Source: an uncultured Eubacteriales bacterium (lineage in GTDB: Bacteria > Bacillota > Clostridia > Oscillospirales > Oscillospiraceae). From it: DNA of 22,530 nucleotides. Location: positions 1-22,530 of the forward strand of contig URGL01000042.1 of assembly GCA_900547405.1 (NCBI GenBank). Direction: 5' to 3'. A program made the translations under genes and the position numbers. The notes below the pieces were generated by a model. It was not told where the DNA came from. It made no database searches and saw only the letters and a list, made by a program, of their open reading frames with translations. Of the stretch, positions 13,717 to 21,156 are shown piece after piece. The stretch's first letter is position 1. The number at the start of each line of letters is the position of its first letter.

Positions 13717-14108
13717 TGGAGGACTTTTGGAAATATGCGGCCCTGAGTCTGGTGACGGTCATTTTGGCGGCTCAGCTGAAGGCCAAGCCCGACATGGCAG
13801 CCCTTTTGAATCTGGCGGCCTGTGCCATGGCAGCTATGGGAGCTCTGGGGCTCTTTGCGCCGGTGGTATCACTTCTGGGAGAGCTGGAGACCCTGGGAGA
13901 CCTGGACAGAGGCAGCCTGACCCTTCTCTTAAAAGCCGCCGGAGTGGGGCTGACAGCGGAAATCGCCGGGGCGGTCTGCGCGGACGCCGGATGCGGGAGC
14001 CTGGCGAAGGCGGTGCGGCTGCTGGGTACGGCGGCTATGCTGTGCCTGTCGGTGCCCATGCTGGAAGAGCTTATGGAATTTGTACAGGAGATGATCGGTG
14101 GGGCATGA
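13716..14108 (+). CDS. spoIIIAD: Stage III sporulation protein AD
   Basis: The 130-aa protein has about four membrane helices. The stretch LLKAAGVGLTAEIAGAVCAD (residues 71-90) is characteristic of SpoIIIAD. The ATG shares one base with the spoIIIAC stop (TGATG). It is a membrane part of the sporulation channel. Confidence 0.93.
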   Translation: MEDFWKYAALSLVTVILAAQLKAKPDMAALLNLAACAMAAMGALGLFAPVVSLLGELETLGDLDRGSLTLLLKAAGVGLTAEIAGAVCADAGCGSLAKAVRLLGTAAMLCLSVPMLEELMEFVQEMIGGA

Positions 14109-15133
14109 GAAAGATTCTTCTGATTCTGATTTTGGCTACTTTTCTTGCGGTTCCCGTGTCGGCAGAGCTGGCGGCTCCGGAGGTGCCGGAGGCCGGATCC
14201 AGGCTCATGCCAGAGGAAACCAAAGATTTCGGACAGGCCTTGGGCGGGATGCTCCGGGATCTGCTGCCTGTTTTGGCACCTCATTTTTATGCGGCCCTGG
14301 TGGCAAGCGGCAGCTTAGCGGCGGTGTGCCTGCTGGTGTCCCTGGTCCCCGGGGATGGGGGACGGACGGGAAATCTTGTGGGTGTGGTGGCGGCCAGCGC
14401 CTTGCTCCTGAGCAGTACGGGAGCTATGATCCGCTTGGGGGAGCAGACGGTGACGGACATCAGCGAATATCAGAAGCTGCTGCTCCCCGCTATGACCGCT
14501 GCCCTGGCCGCCCAGGGGGGAGCCACGGCGGCAGCGGCACTATATGCCGGGTCCGCCGCCTTCAATACCCTGCTGAGTCAATGGATGGTGAGGCTTCTGA
14601 TCCCGGTGCAGTATCTCTTTTTGGCGGTGTCTATGGCGGGAAACGTGCTGGAAAGCGACTTTCTCAAAAACCTGAAGGATACGATGAAGGGGATGCTCCT
14701 GTGGTGCCTGAAAACTGTACTCTCTCTGTTTACGGCCTATTTGGGCATTACCGGAGTGGTGGCAGGCAGCGCCGATGCAGCCGCAGTAAAGGCTGCCAAG
14801 GCTGCCTTCGGAACATTGGTGCCGGTGGTGGGCAGCGTCCTGGCAGAGGCATCTGAGGCGGTGCTGGTGGGGGCGGGAGTGCTGCGGGGTGCTATGGGTA
14901 TCTATGGTATTTTGGCCATTCTGGCGGTATTTCTGGAGCCCTTCTGCCAAATTGGCATTCAATATCTGATCCTCAAGGCCACCGCTGCCTTCTGCGGCCT
15001 GTTTGCGCCGAAGGCGGTGACAACGGTGATCGGGGACTTTTCCGAAGTCATGCGGATGCTTCTTGGTATGACCGGCGCCATCTGCGTTCTGGGCCTTGTG
15101 AGTACCGTTTGCTTTCTAAAGGGGGTCAGCTGA
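14105..15133 (+). CDS. spoIIIAE: Stage III sporulation protein AE
   Basis: The 342-aa polytopic membrane protein begins with a signal-like segment (MRKILLILILA, then AVPVSA) and has about seven or eight further hydrophobic segments from residue 58 on. The family stretch YQKLLLPAMTAALAAQGG and the GITGVVAGSADAAAVKAAKA region fit SpoIIIAE. The real start is the ATG at 14105, overlapping the spoIIIAD stop by 4 nt; the frame is open further upstream only because of overlap with spoIIIAD. Membrane subunit of the feeding-tube channel. Confidence 0.94.
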   Translation: MRKILLILILATFLAVPVSAELAAPEVPEAGSRLMPEETKDFGQALGGMLRDLLPVLAPHFYAALVASGSLAAVCLLVSLVPGDGGRTGNLVGVVAASALLLSSTGAMIRLGEQTVTDISEYQKLLLPAMTAALAAQGGATAAAALYAGSAAFNTLLSQWMVRLLIPVQYLFLAVSMAGNVLESDFLKNLKDTMKGMLLWCLKTVLSLFTAYLGITGVVAGSADAAAVKAAKAAFGTLVPVVGSVLAEASEAVLVGAGVLRGAMGIYGILAILAVFLEPFCQIGIQYLILKATAAFCGLFAPKAVTTVIGDFSEVMRMLLGMTGAICVLGLVSTVCFLKGVS

Positions 15134-15597
15134 TGCTGAAGAGCTATGTTCTGAGCCTCGTTGCCGCGGCCTTGGTCAGCGGGATCCTGCTGGAAGGAGT
15201 GGGAGAGGGGCATAGCGGGAAGGTGATGAAGCGGCTCTGCGGCCTGTTTCTTTTGCTGACGGCCTTGGGGCCACTGGGGAGGCTGGATTTGCCAGACCTT
15301 GGGGACTTCCAGGGGGTGTGGCGGGAGGAGGCCCAGAGATTTGTGGACCAGGGAGAGGCCTACGCCCAGGTGGAACGAAACCGAGGCATAGAGGCGCAGC
15401 TCAGCGCATATGTCTTAGACAAAGCGGCGGCCTTGGACTTCCCGGCGAAAGTCCGGCTGATGCTTTCCGAGGAAGGACTGCCGGAGGGAGTGACCCTGGA
15501 AGCCAGCCCTACCCCGGCACAGAAGGAGGCAATGGAGGCATTCTTAAAAACGGAATTGGGGATCCCGGAGGAGGCGGTAGGATGGGTGGAGCCTTAG
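15133..15597 (+). CDS. spoIIIAF: Stage III sporulation protein AF
   Basis: The 154-aa protein has two N-terminal membrane helices (about 5-23 and 34-50) followed by a soluble acidic/helical domain (REEAQRFVDQGEAYAQVERN). The start shares a base with the spoIIIAE stop (TGATG) behind AAAGGGGG. An upstream in-frame ATG at 15109 is inside spoIIIAE and less likely. Confidence 0.9.
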   Translation: MLKSYVLSLVAAALVSGILLEGVGEGHSGKVMKRLCGLFLLLTALGPLGRLDLPDLGDFQGVWREEAQRFVDQGEAYAQVERNRGIEAQLSAYVLDKAAALDFPAKVRLMLSEEGLPEGVTLEASPTPAQKEAMEAFLKTELGIPEEAVGWVEP

Positions 15598-16073
15598 AAA
15601 AGCTTCGGCCCCTGGTCAAAAAGAACGGGCCGGTGATCCTGGTGTTGCTTTTGGGGCTGATCCTGATGCTCTGGCCCCAGAAAAAGGAGGCAGCCCCAGC
15701 GGCTACGTCCCAACAGAAAGAGACCGAGGATCTGGAAGAAAAGCTGGAAGCCATTCTGGCCCTGGTGGAGGGGGCCGGGGAGACCAGGGTTTTGCTGAGT
15801 CTCGAAACCGGAGAGCAGACTGTCTTCCAGGCGGACGAGACCTCATCTACCCAGGAGGACCGTCAAGAGAAAAAGAGCGTCACGGTTACGGTGACGGATG
15901 GTTCCCGGCAGCAGCAGGGCCTCATTCGCCAGGTGGCAGCGCCTACCTACCGGGGGGCAGTGGTGGTGTGCCGGGGTGGGGCTGATCCCCAGGTAAAATT
16001 GTCGGTGGTGGAAGCGGTATCGGGAGTCACCGGACTGCCGTCCAATCAAATAACCGTTCTGAAAATGAAGTGA
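15582..16073 (+). CDS. spoIIIAG: Stage III sporulation protein AG
   Basis: The 163-aa protein has one membrane helix (about 18-36, ending LMLWPQKK), a charged linker, and an extracytoplasmic ring-building domain. Typical parts are EKLEAILALVEGAGETRVLLSLE in the domain start and YRGAVVVCRGGADP near the end. It forms the large ring between mother cell and forespore. It starts 16 nt inside spoIIIAF, behind GGAGGAGG. Confidence 0.94.
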   Translation: MGGALEKLRPLVKKNGPVILVLLLGLILMLWPQKKEAAPAATSQQKETEDLEEKLEAILALVEGAGETRVLLSLETGEQTVFQADETSSTQEDRQEKKSVTVTVTDGSRQQQGLIRQVAAPTYRGAVVVCRGGADPQVKLSVVEAVSGVTGLPSNQITVLKMK

Positions 16074-16085
16074 GGGGGCATTTTT

Positions 16086-16643
16086 GTGAAAATCTGGAAG
16101 AAGAATCTCATTGCCGCCGCGGTCCTTGTGACGGTCTGCGCCGGTATCTATGTGAACTGGCTCTACGCAAAGGGCCAGGCCACACAGACTCTGACGGAAA
16201 GCCTTGATACAGAAAAGGTCATGGGGGAGGATACGCTGGAACTGACCGATGACATGGCCGCCGTGATGAACGGGGAAGAGGTAGATACATCCGGCAATTA
16301 CTTTGCCGCTGTGCGCTTATCCCGCCAACAGGCCCGGGATGATGCCATCAACCTATTGCAGGAGGCTGCCTCCTACGAAGGCGGCACCACCAAGGATGCG
16401 GAGGCCTCCCGGGATCTGGAGGACATTGTCCAAACCGCTTTGAGCGAAGCCCAGATCGAAAGCCTGATCATTGCCAAGGGCTATCAGGATTGTGTGGCCT
16501 ATATGACCGGTGACGGCATCTCCGTAGCTGTGGCCGCCCCGGAGGGAGGCCTCCAGCAGCAGGACGTGGCGGTGATTGCCGATGTGGTCATGGCCCAATC
16601 GGATTACACCCTGGACACCATCCGGGTGGTGGAGGTGCAGTAG
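16086..16643 (+). CDS. spoIIIAH: Stage III sporulation protein AH
   Basis: The 185-aa protein has one N-terminal membrane helix (about 8-27) and a C-terminal YscJ/FliF-like domain (about 80-185) that in Bacillus binds forespore SpoIIQ. Family stretches: RLSRQQARDDAINLLQE, and IIAKGYQDCVAYMTGDGISV. It starts at GTG 16086 behind GAGGGGG, 12 nt after spoIIIAG. Last gene of the operon. SpoIIQ is not in this window. Confidence 0.94.
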   Translation: MKIWKKNLIAAAVLVTVCAGIYVNWLYAKGQATQTLTESLDTEKVMGEDTLELTDDMAAVMNGEEVDTSGNYFAAVRLSRQQARDDAINLLQEAASYEGGTTKDAEASRDLEDIVQTALSEAQIESLIIAKGYQDCVAYMTGDGISVAVAAPEGGLQQQDVAVIADVVMAQSDYTLDTIRVVEVQ

Positions 16644-16659
16644 AGCGGGAAAAACCTCT

Positions 16660-16780
16660 TCTGGGAGGGCAGAGCGAAGTCCCCCAACGGGTGCGGGGCG
16701 GCACGCAGGACCGACCTGGTGCCGCCCCTCTTTCGGCTTGGCGAAGCCGGGCTACCTTCCCTCAGGGGAAGGCTTTTTTG
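16660..16780 (+). repeat. Interspersed multi-hairpin repeat, copy 1, with terminator
   Basis: Three stems in a row: GGGGCGGCAC/GTGCCGCCCC (16695-16704 with 16719-16728), CGGCTT/AAGCCG (16734-16739 with 16744-16749), CCTTCCC/GGGAAGG (16755-16761 with 16766-16772). The last is followed by TTTTTT (16774-16779) and should terminate the spoIIIA transcript. A related copy lies inverted at 22,425-22,530. The outer boundaries are approximate. Confidence 0.7.
16755..16779 (+). terminator. spoIIIA operon terminator supplied by the repeat
   Basis: A 7-bp stem, a TCAG loop, C and then a run of six T. It ends about 135 nt after the spoIIIAH stop. Confidence 0.75.
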
Positions 16781-16797
16781 CGTTATAAAAATAGTTC

Positions 16798-16826
16798 TGG
16801 AAAAATGGAGCAAACTGTGTTATTAT
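16798..16826 (+). promoter_or_regulatory. Possible sigma-A promoter for the UppP-like/ftsK unit
   Basis: TGGAAA (16798-16803), 17 nt, TATTAT (16821-16826), 38 nt before the ATG at 16865. The -35 matches four of six consensus bases, the -10 five of six. Confidence 0.45.
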
Positions 16827-16864
16827 AAAGTGAAAAGACTATGCAAAGGAGGAGACGGCTGGAT

Positions 16865-17695
16865 ATGAATTGGCTGCAAAGTGTACTTTACGGATTTCTG
16901 ACAGGGGCATCGGATGTTCTGCCGGTTTCTTCCCGGGCCCACGGGATCTTGCTGCTGAAAATTTTCGGCACCACCATCGATGGAAACCTCATGCAGCTGT
17001 TTCTCCATCTGGCGGCCATGCTGGCCATCTACATGAGTTCCCGTCCCACCATTACCCGTATCCGCCGGGCTCTGGCGCTGAAACGGATCCCCAAGCGGAA
17101 GCGGCGCAGACCCTTGGATACCAAGAGCTTAATGGATTTCCGTCTGCTGCGGACTACGGCGGTGCCCATCGTCCTTGCGTACCTGTTCTACGACAAGCTT
17201 TTTTCACTGGGCTCCAATATGATGCTGGTGGCTTTTTTCCTGCTGCTGAACGGACTCATTATCTACATACCTCGCTTTCTGCCCACCGGCAATAAGGATG
17301 CCCGGACTATGAGCCGGGTAGAGGGGCTGCTCATCGGACTGGGAGGCGCTCTGAGCATTTTCCCCGGCATTTCCGCCATGGGAGCCATGCTGTCCGTCAG
17401 TTCCGTGTGCGGGGTGGATAAGGAATATTCCCTGGGAAATGCCCTGCTGGAGACAATGCTGATTTTGCTGTGCGTATCCGTCAACGATATTCTGCGCATC
17501 GCCTCCACGGGACTGAAGGATGTGACCTTCCAGATGGTGCTGGTGTGCCTGGTGACGGCGCTGGCCGCCTTTGTGGGAACACTTCTTGGTATGAAATTGC
17601 TGAAAACCATTGCAAAAAATGGGGATTTTTCCATTTTTTCCTTCTACTGCCTGGGCCTGGCACTGTTTACCTTCTTCCTGAATCTCATTGCTTGA
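16865..17695 (+). CDS. UppP/BacA-family protein with degenerate active site
   Basis: The 276-aa membrane protein has about seven or eight helices and the fold pattern of undecaprenyl-diphosphate phosphatase, which recycles the lipid carrier for peptidoglycan. The first family motif reads GASDVLPVSSRAH (14-26): LPVSS and the His are kept, but the two catalytic Glu of the usual E-x3-E are Thr13 and Asp17. The second motif reads PGISAMGA (167-174), where the usual catalytic Arg of PGxSRSG is Ala171. Enzyme activity is therefore doubtful, and the protein may have another lipid- or envelope-related role. The ATG at 16865 is preferred; AAGGAGG lies about 12 nt upstream, while the ATG at 16841 overlaps that site. 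It is 14 nt from ftsK and probably cotranscribed. Confidence 0.75.
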   Translation: MNWLQSVLYGFLTGASDVLPVSSRAHGILLLKIFGTTIDGNLMQLFLHLAAMLAIYMSSRPTITRIRRALALKRIPKRKRRRPLDTKSLMDFRLLRTTAVPIVLAYLFYDKLFSLGSNMMLVAFFLLLNGLIIYIPRFLPTGNKDARTMSRVEGLLIGLGGALSIFPGISAMGAMLSVSSVCGVDKEYSLGNALLETMLILLCVSVNDILRIASTGLKDVTFQMVLVCLVTALAAFVGTLLGMKLLKTIAKNGDFSIFSFYCLGLALFTFFLNLIA

Positions 17696-17709
17696 TTGGA
17701 GGCACCCTC

Positions 17710-20475
17710 ATGGCTGAAAAGAAAACGACACGGGCGGACGCGGTGGCCGCCGGTACGAAAAAACCCGCCGCCAAAAAGGGGGGCAAATCCACCCTGCCAA
17801 AGAAAAAAGCGCCTGAAAGGGTAAAAAAAGGCAATCAGGACTTTTCCGGGGGGCTGGCTCCCAATGTCGTGATTGCCGTTTTCAGCGTTATCCTGCTGAT
17901 TTTGTTCGTTGTGATCGCTGTGAATCCCGATGGGGCGCTGCTTCGGTTCCTGAAGTCCGTCATCCTAGGGCTGCTGGGACAGGCCGGATTCTATTTTTCC
18001 ATTCCGGCCCTCCTGTATCTCTTCATCATTCAGACCCTTGGGCGTAAGCACAGCCCCACCATGCGCAGTGTGTGCCTGGTGCTGTTCGTGTTTTTCAGCG
18101 GCAGTATTTTTCACCTGGTTGTGCAAGATCAGGGCATGGCAGAGGGACTGGCTGTGATCCCGGATCTCTACACCGGGGGGCTGGAGGGCCGCACCGGCGG
18201 CGTTCTCTGCGGCGGATTGGCTATGCTCCTGCGCTGGCTCTGCGGAAACGTGATTGCCTACCTCGTTCTAATCGTCTGCGCGGTCCTTACGCTTCTGGGC
18301 TCCATGGAGATCACCATTCCCAGCGTTATCCGGGCCATCGCCAACCGGCCCCGGGAGGAGTTTGACGAGGAGGAAGAGGAAGACAATTATATTGAGCCCG
18401 CGGCAGTGGTGGTGAACCACATTGCCAACAAAAAGATCGAGCAGAAGCGCCGCCAGCGGCAGATGCCGCCTCCGAGCACTGCCCAGGAGGAGCTGCCTCC
18501 CGTGTCCCAGCAGCGGACAAAGCCTCAGCCCCGGCAGGAGCGGAAGCCGGCCCAGGTGCCGCAGATTCCCCAGGCTGCTCCGGAGCCTGAGTACGGTACT
18601 CCGTCTCGGGGAGCAGATGTGATGAATACCATTGATCTGGATATTGATACCCCCATCTACGGCACCCCGGTTAAGAAAGAAACCGGTACCCCCGTCCCCA
18701 AGGCTCCTCAGGAGCTGGAGGAACGAACGGAAGATACGATTCCGGTGAAGATGCCGGAATTCGTCAAAGAAGAGCCGGTCCTCAGACCACAGCCGGTAGT
18801 GAAACCCCAGAGCGCCCAGAGATCAGCGCGGCAGGAGGCTCCCAAGGCTGCCGAGGTGGATGTACCCGCCAAGGTTACCGGCAAGGAGGCGGCAGAATCC
18901 GCCAGACAGGTGGCGGCGGAAATCGCCCAGGGTCAGCAGGAGGAAAAGCAAGCCTATTGCTTCCCGCCCATTGACCTGCTGCGCCGTCCTGCCGGTTCCG
19001 CCGCCGACGGCACCGAGGAGATGCGGGAGAATTCCGCCCGACTCAACGAAACCCTGGCCTCGTTTCACATCGATGCCCACATCATCAACGTTACCCGGGG
19101 TCCCAGCGTTACCCGGTACGAGGTGGAGCTGGACAAGGGTGTTCGCCTGAGTAAGCTTACCTCCTGCGCCGACGACATCGCTTTGAGCCTGGGTGCTTCC
19201 GGTGTCCGGATCGCGGCCGTTCCCGGGAAAATTTCCATTGTGGGCATTGAGGTGCCGAACCGCACCGTTACCACTGTTTCGCTTCGGGAGGTCATCGACT
19301 CTCCCGCCTTTGCCAACGCCAAGGGCAAGTCCTCCTTCTCCGTGGGCAAGGATATTGCCGGTAACTGCATTGTGGGCAACATTGCGAAAATGCCCCATAT
19401 GCTCATCGCCGGTACCACCGGCTCCGGTAAATCCGTGTGTATGAACTCCATCATCATCAGCCTGCTTTACAAGGCGGGGCCTGAGGATGTGAAGCTGATT
19501 ATGGTGGACCCCAAAATGGTGGAATTGGGCATCTACAACGGAATCCCCCAGCTGCTGATTCCTGTGGTGACGGACCCCAAAAAGGCTGCCGGTTCTCTGC
19601 AATGGGCAGTGACGGAAATGCTCCGCCGGTATAAGCTGATGTCTGACGCGGGCGTCCGGGATCTGGAGTCCTACAACAGCATTATGGAAGGGGAGGAGGA
19701 TGGCCAGCGGCTTCCCCAGGTCATTGTGATCATCGATGAGCTGGCAGACCTGATGCTGGTTGCTGCCAAAGAGGTGGAGGATTCCATCTGCCGCATTGCC
19801 CAGATGGGCCGTGCTTCCGGTATGCACCTGATCATTGCCACCCAGCGACCCTCCGCCGATGTCATCACGGGCCTGATGAAGGCCAACATTCCCTCTAGAA
19901 TCGCCTTCTCCGTGGCCTCCGCCATGGAATCGAGAATCATCTTGGACACCACCGGTGCCGAGAAGCTGGTGGGCAAGGGCGATATGCTCTATGCCCCCAT
20001 TGGATGCGGCAAGCCTCTCCGGGTTCAGGGCTGCTTTGTCACCGACAGCGAGGTGGAGGCAGTGGCCGGTTTCGTGAAGGAGCACTATGTGGCGGACTAC
20101 AACCAGCAGGTGCTGGAGGAAATCGAGAAGAAGGCCCAGCAGACCGGCAAGAACGGCAAGGGCGCTTCTTCCGCTGCCGACCCGGAGCCCAATGACGAAG
20201 AGCTGGAAGGGGACGAGCTTCTGCCTGCCGCTGTGGAAGTGGTGCTGGAAACCGGCCAGGCCTCCGTATCCATGCTGCAGCGAAGGCTGAAGCTGGGCTA
20301 TGCCCGGGCAGCCCGGATCGTGGATGAGATGGAGGAAAAGGGTATCGTCGGCCCCTTCCAGGGCTCCAAGCCCCGGTCCATCCTCATCACCAAGGAAGAA
20401 TGGGCCGCCAGAAACGGCCAGGCAGCCGCGGAGGAGCCCCCCTTCGACCCGGACGTACCGGACGAGCTGCTGTGA
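17710..20475 (+). CDS. DNA translocase FtsK/SpoIIIE
   Basis: The 921-aa protein pumps chromosomal DNA at the septum. A Lys-rich N-terminus (1-45) is followed by about four membrane helices (52-72, 82-108, 118-138, 165-198). Next comes a Pro/Gln/Glu-rich linker (about 215-415), then the alpha/beta motor with Walker A GTTGSGKS (568-575), Walker B VIVIIDELADL (671-681) and ATQRPSADVITG (710-721). A C-terminal winged-helix gamma domain lies at about 838-893. The true start is the ATG at 17710 behind TTGGAGG; the frame is open further upstream only within the UppP-like gene. Whether it serves vegetative division, spore chromosome translocation, or both cannot be read from sequence. It follows the sporulation operon directly. 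Confidence 0.95.
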   Translation: MAEKKTTRADAVAAGTKKPAAKKGGKSTLPKKKAPERVKKGNQDFSGGLAPNVVIAVFSVILLILFVVIAVNPDGALLRFLKSVILGLLGQAGFYFSIPALLYLFIIQTLGRKHSPTMRSVCLVLFVFFSGSIFHLVVQDQGMAEGLAVIPDLYTGGLEGRTGGVLCGGLAMLLRWLCGNVIAYLVLIVCAVLTLLGSMEITIPSVIRAIANRPREEFDEEEEEDNYIEPAAVVVNHIANKKIEQKRRQRQMPPPSTAQEELPPVSQQRTKPQPRQERKPAQVPQIPQAAPEPEYGTPSRGADVMNTIDLDIDTPIYGTPVKKETGTPVPKAPQELEERTEDTIPVKMPEFVKEEPVLRPQPVVKPQSAQRSARQEAPKAAEVDVPAKVTGKEAAESARQVAAEIAQGQQEEKQAYCFPPIDLLRRPAGSAADGTEEMRENSARLNETLASFHIDAHIINVTRGPSVTRYEVELDKGVRLSKLTSCADDIALSLGASGVRIAAVPGKISIVGIEVPNRTVTTVSLREVIDSPAFANAKGKSSFSVGKDIAGNCIVGNIAKMPHMLIAGTTGSGKSVCMNSIIISLLYKAGPEDVKLIMVDPKMVELGIYNGIPQLLIPVVTDPKKAAGSLQWAVTEMLRRYKLMSDAGVRDLESYNSIMEGEEDGQRLPQVIVIIDELADLMLVAAKEVEDSICRIAQMGRASGMHLIIATQRPSADVITGLMKANIPSRIAFSVASAMESRIILDTTGAEKLVGKGDMLYAPIGCGKPLRVQGCFVTDSEVEAVAGFVKEHYVADYNQQVLEEIEKKAQQTGKNGKGASSAADPEPNDEELEGDELLPAAVEVVLETGQASVSMLQRRLKLGYARAARIVDEMEEKGIVGPFQGSKPRSILITKEEWAARNGQAAAEEPPFDPDVPDELL

Positions 20476-20482
20476 TTTGCTG

Positions 20483-20518
20483 CCGCCTCCAGGAAGGAAA
20501 ATCTGGAGGCGGTTTTTT
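20483..20518 (+). terminator. ftsK terminator
   Basis: CCGCCTCCAG (20483-20492) and CTGGAGGCGG (20503-20512) form a 10-bp stem followed by TTTTTT. Strong rho-independent terminator 8 nt after the stop. Confidence 0.88.
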
Positions 20519-20538
20519 GAAATCTTTTTCTTTTTCCC

Positions 20539-20566
20539 TGCAACGAATTTCGTTTTTTTCCGTCTA
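20539..20566 (+). promoter_or_regulatory. ECF-type promoter before the sigma factor gene
   Basis: TGCAAC (20539-20544), 16 nt with a T-rich stretch, CGTCTA (20561-20566). This is the AAC/CGTC pattern of ECF sigma promoters and suggests that the sigma factor activates its own gene. The ATG is 33 nt downstream. Confidence 0.7.
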
Positions 20567-20598
20567 TATAGGTAGAAAGATAAAAAGGAGGTTGCAAC

Positions 20599-21156
20599 AT
20601 GGAGGATTCGGAGATCATTCGTTTATACAACGCCCGGTCTGAGGAGGCCATATCCGAAACGGCCCAAAAATACGGCCACTACTGCCACAGCATTGCTATG
20701 AATATTCTTTCCAATGAGGAGGACGCGGAGGAGTCGGTGAATGACACCTGGTATGCTGCCTGGCAGAGCATTCCGCCTCAGAGGCCCCAGATCCTGTCGG
20801 CTTTTTTGGCCAGGCTGACCCGGAACTTTTCCCTGGACCGGTGGCGGAAGCTGCGGGCCTTCAAGCGGGGCGGGGGAGAAGTGGCCCTGGCTCTGGAAGA
20901 GCTGCGGGATTGCGTATCCGGCAAGGAAAGTGTCGAGGGAGAACTCATTCGCAGGGAGACCCTGCGGAGCATCAATTGCTTTTTGGGAACATTGACCGCC
21001 GTAGAACGCAGCGTATTTTTGTGCCGCTACTGGTACTTGGATTCCAGTCAGGAGATCGCAGCCAAGTCGGGCTTCTCCGAGACCAAGGTCCGGTCTATGC
21101 TCCGCAGGCTCCGGATTCGCCTGGACAAGCACCTGGAAAAGGAGGGACTGAGATGA
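20599..21156 (+). CDS. ECF-type RNA polymerase sigma factor
   Basis: The 185-aa protein has the sigma-70 region 2 (about residues 22-86; NEEDAEESVNDTWYAAWQSI, RLTRNFSLDRWRK) and region 4 (about 128-180; LTAVERSVFLCRYWYLDSS then a helix-turn-helix SGFSETKVRSMLRRLR). Region 3 is absent, as in ECF factors. It directs RNA polymerase to a small regulon in response to an envelope signal. The ATG follows AAAAAGGAGG. Its own ECF-like promoter suggests autoregulation. The stop overlaps the start of the next gene (ATGA), whose product is the likely anti-sigma factor. The signal is unknown. Confidence 0.9.
   Translation: MEDSEIIRLYNARSEEAISETAQKYGHYCHSIAMNILSNEEDAEESVNDTWYAAWQSIPPQRPQILSAFLARLTRNFSLDRWRKLRAFKRGGGEVALALEELRDCVSGKESVEGELIRRETLRSINCFLGTLTAVERSVFLCRYWYLDSSQEIAAKSGFSETKVRSMLRRLRIRLDKHLEKEGLR

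Noticed and set aside
13706..14104. Upstream extension of the spoIIIAE frame
   Set aside because: It overlaps spoIIIAD in another frame; the signal-like MRKILL start at 14105 with ATGA overlap is the natural start.
16660..16780. CRISPR-like or structured regulatory RNA
   Set aside because: There are no regular repeat-spacer units; three different hairpins and a T-run fit an interspersed repeat with a terminator better.
17470..17709. Upstream extension of the ftsK frame
   Set aside because: It lies in the UppP-like gene in another frame; the ATG at 17710 has a good ribosome site.
18823..20085. 420-codon minus-strand open frame over ftsK
   Set aside because: Antisense shadow of the conserved motor domain; His/Gly-rich composition typical of reversed codons.
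20841..21152. Upstream extension of the anti-sigma frame
   Set aside because: It lies inside the ECF sigma gene; the ATG at 21153 fits translational coupling.
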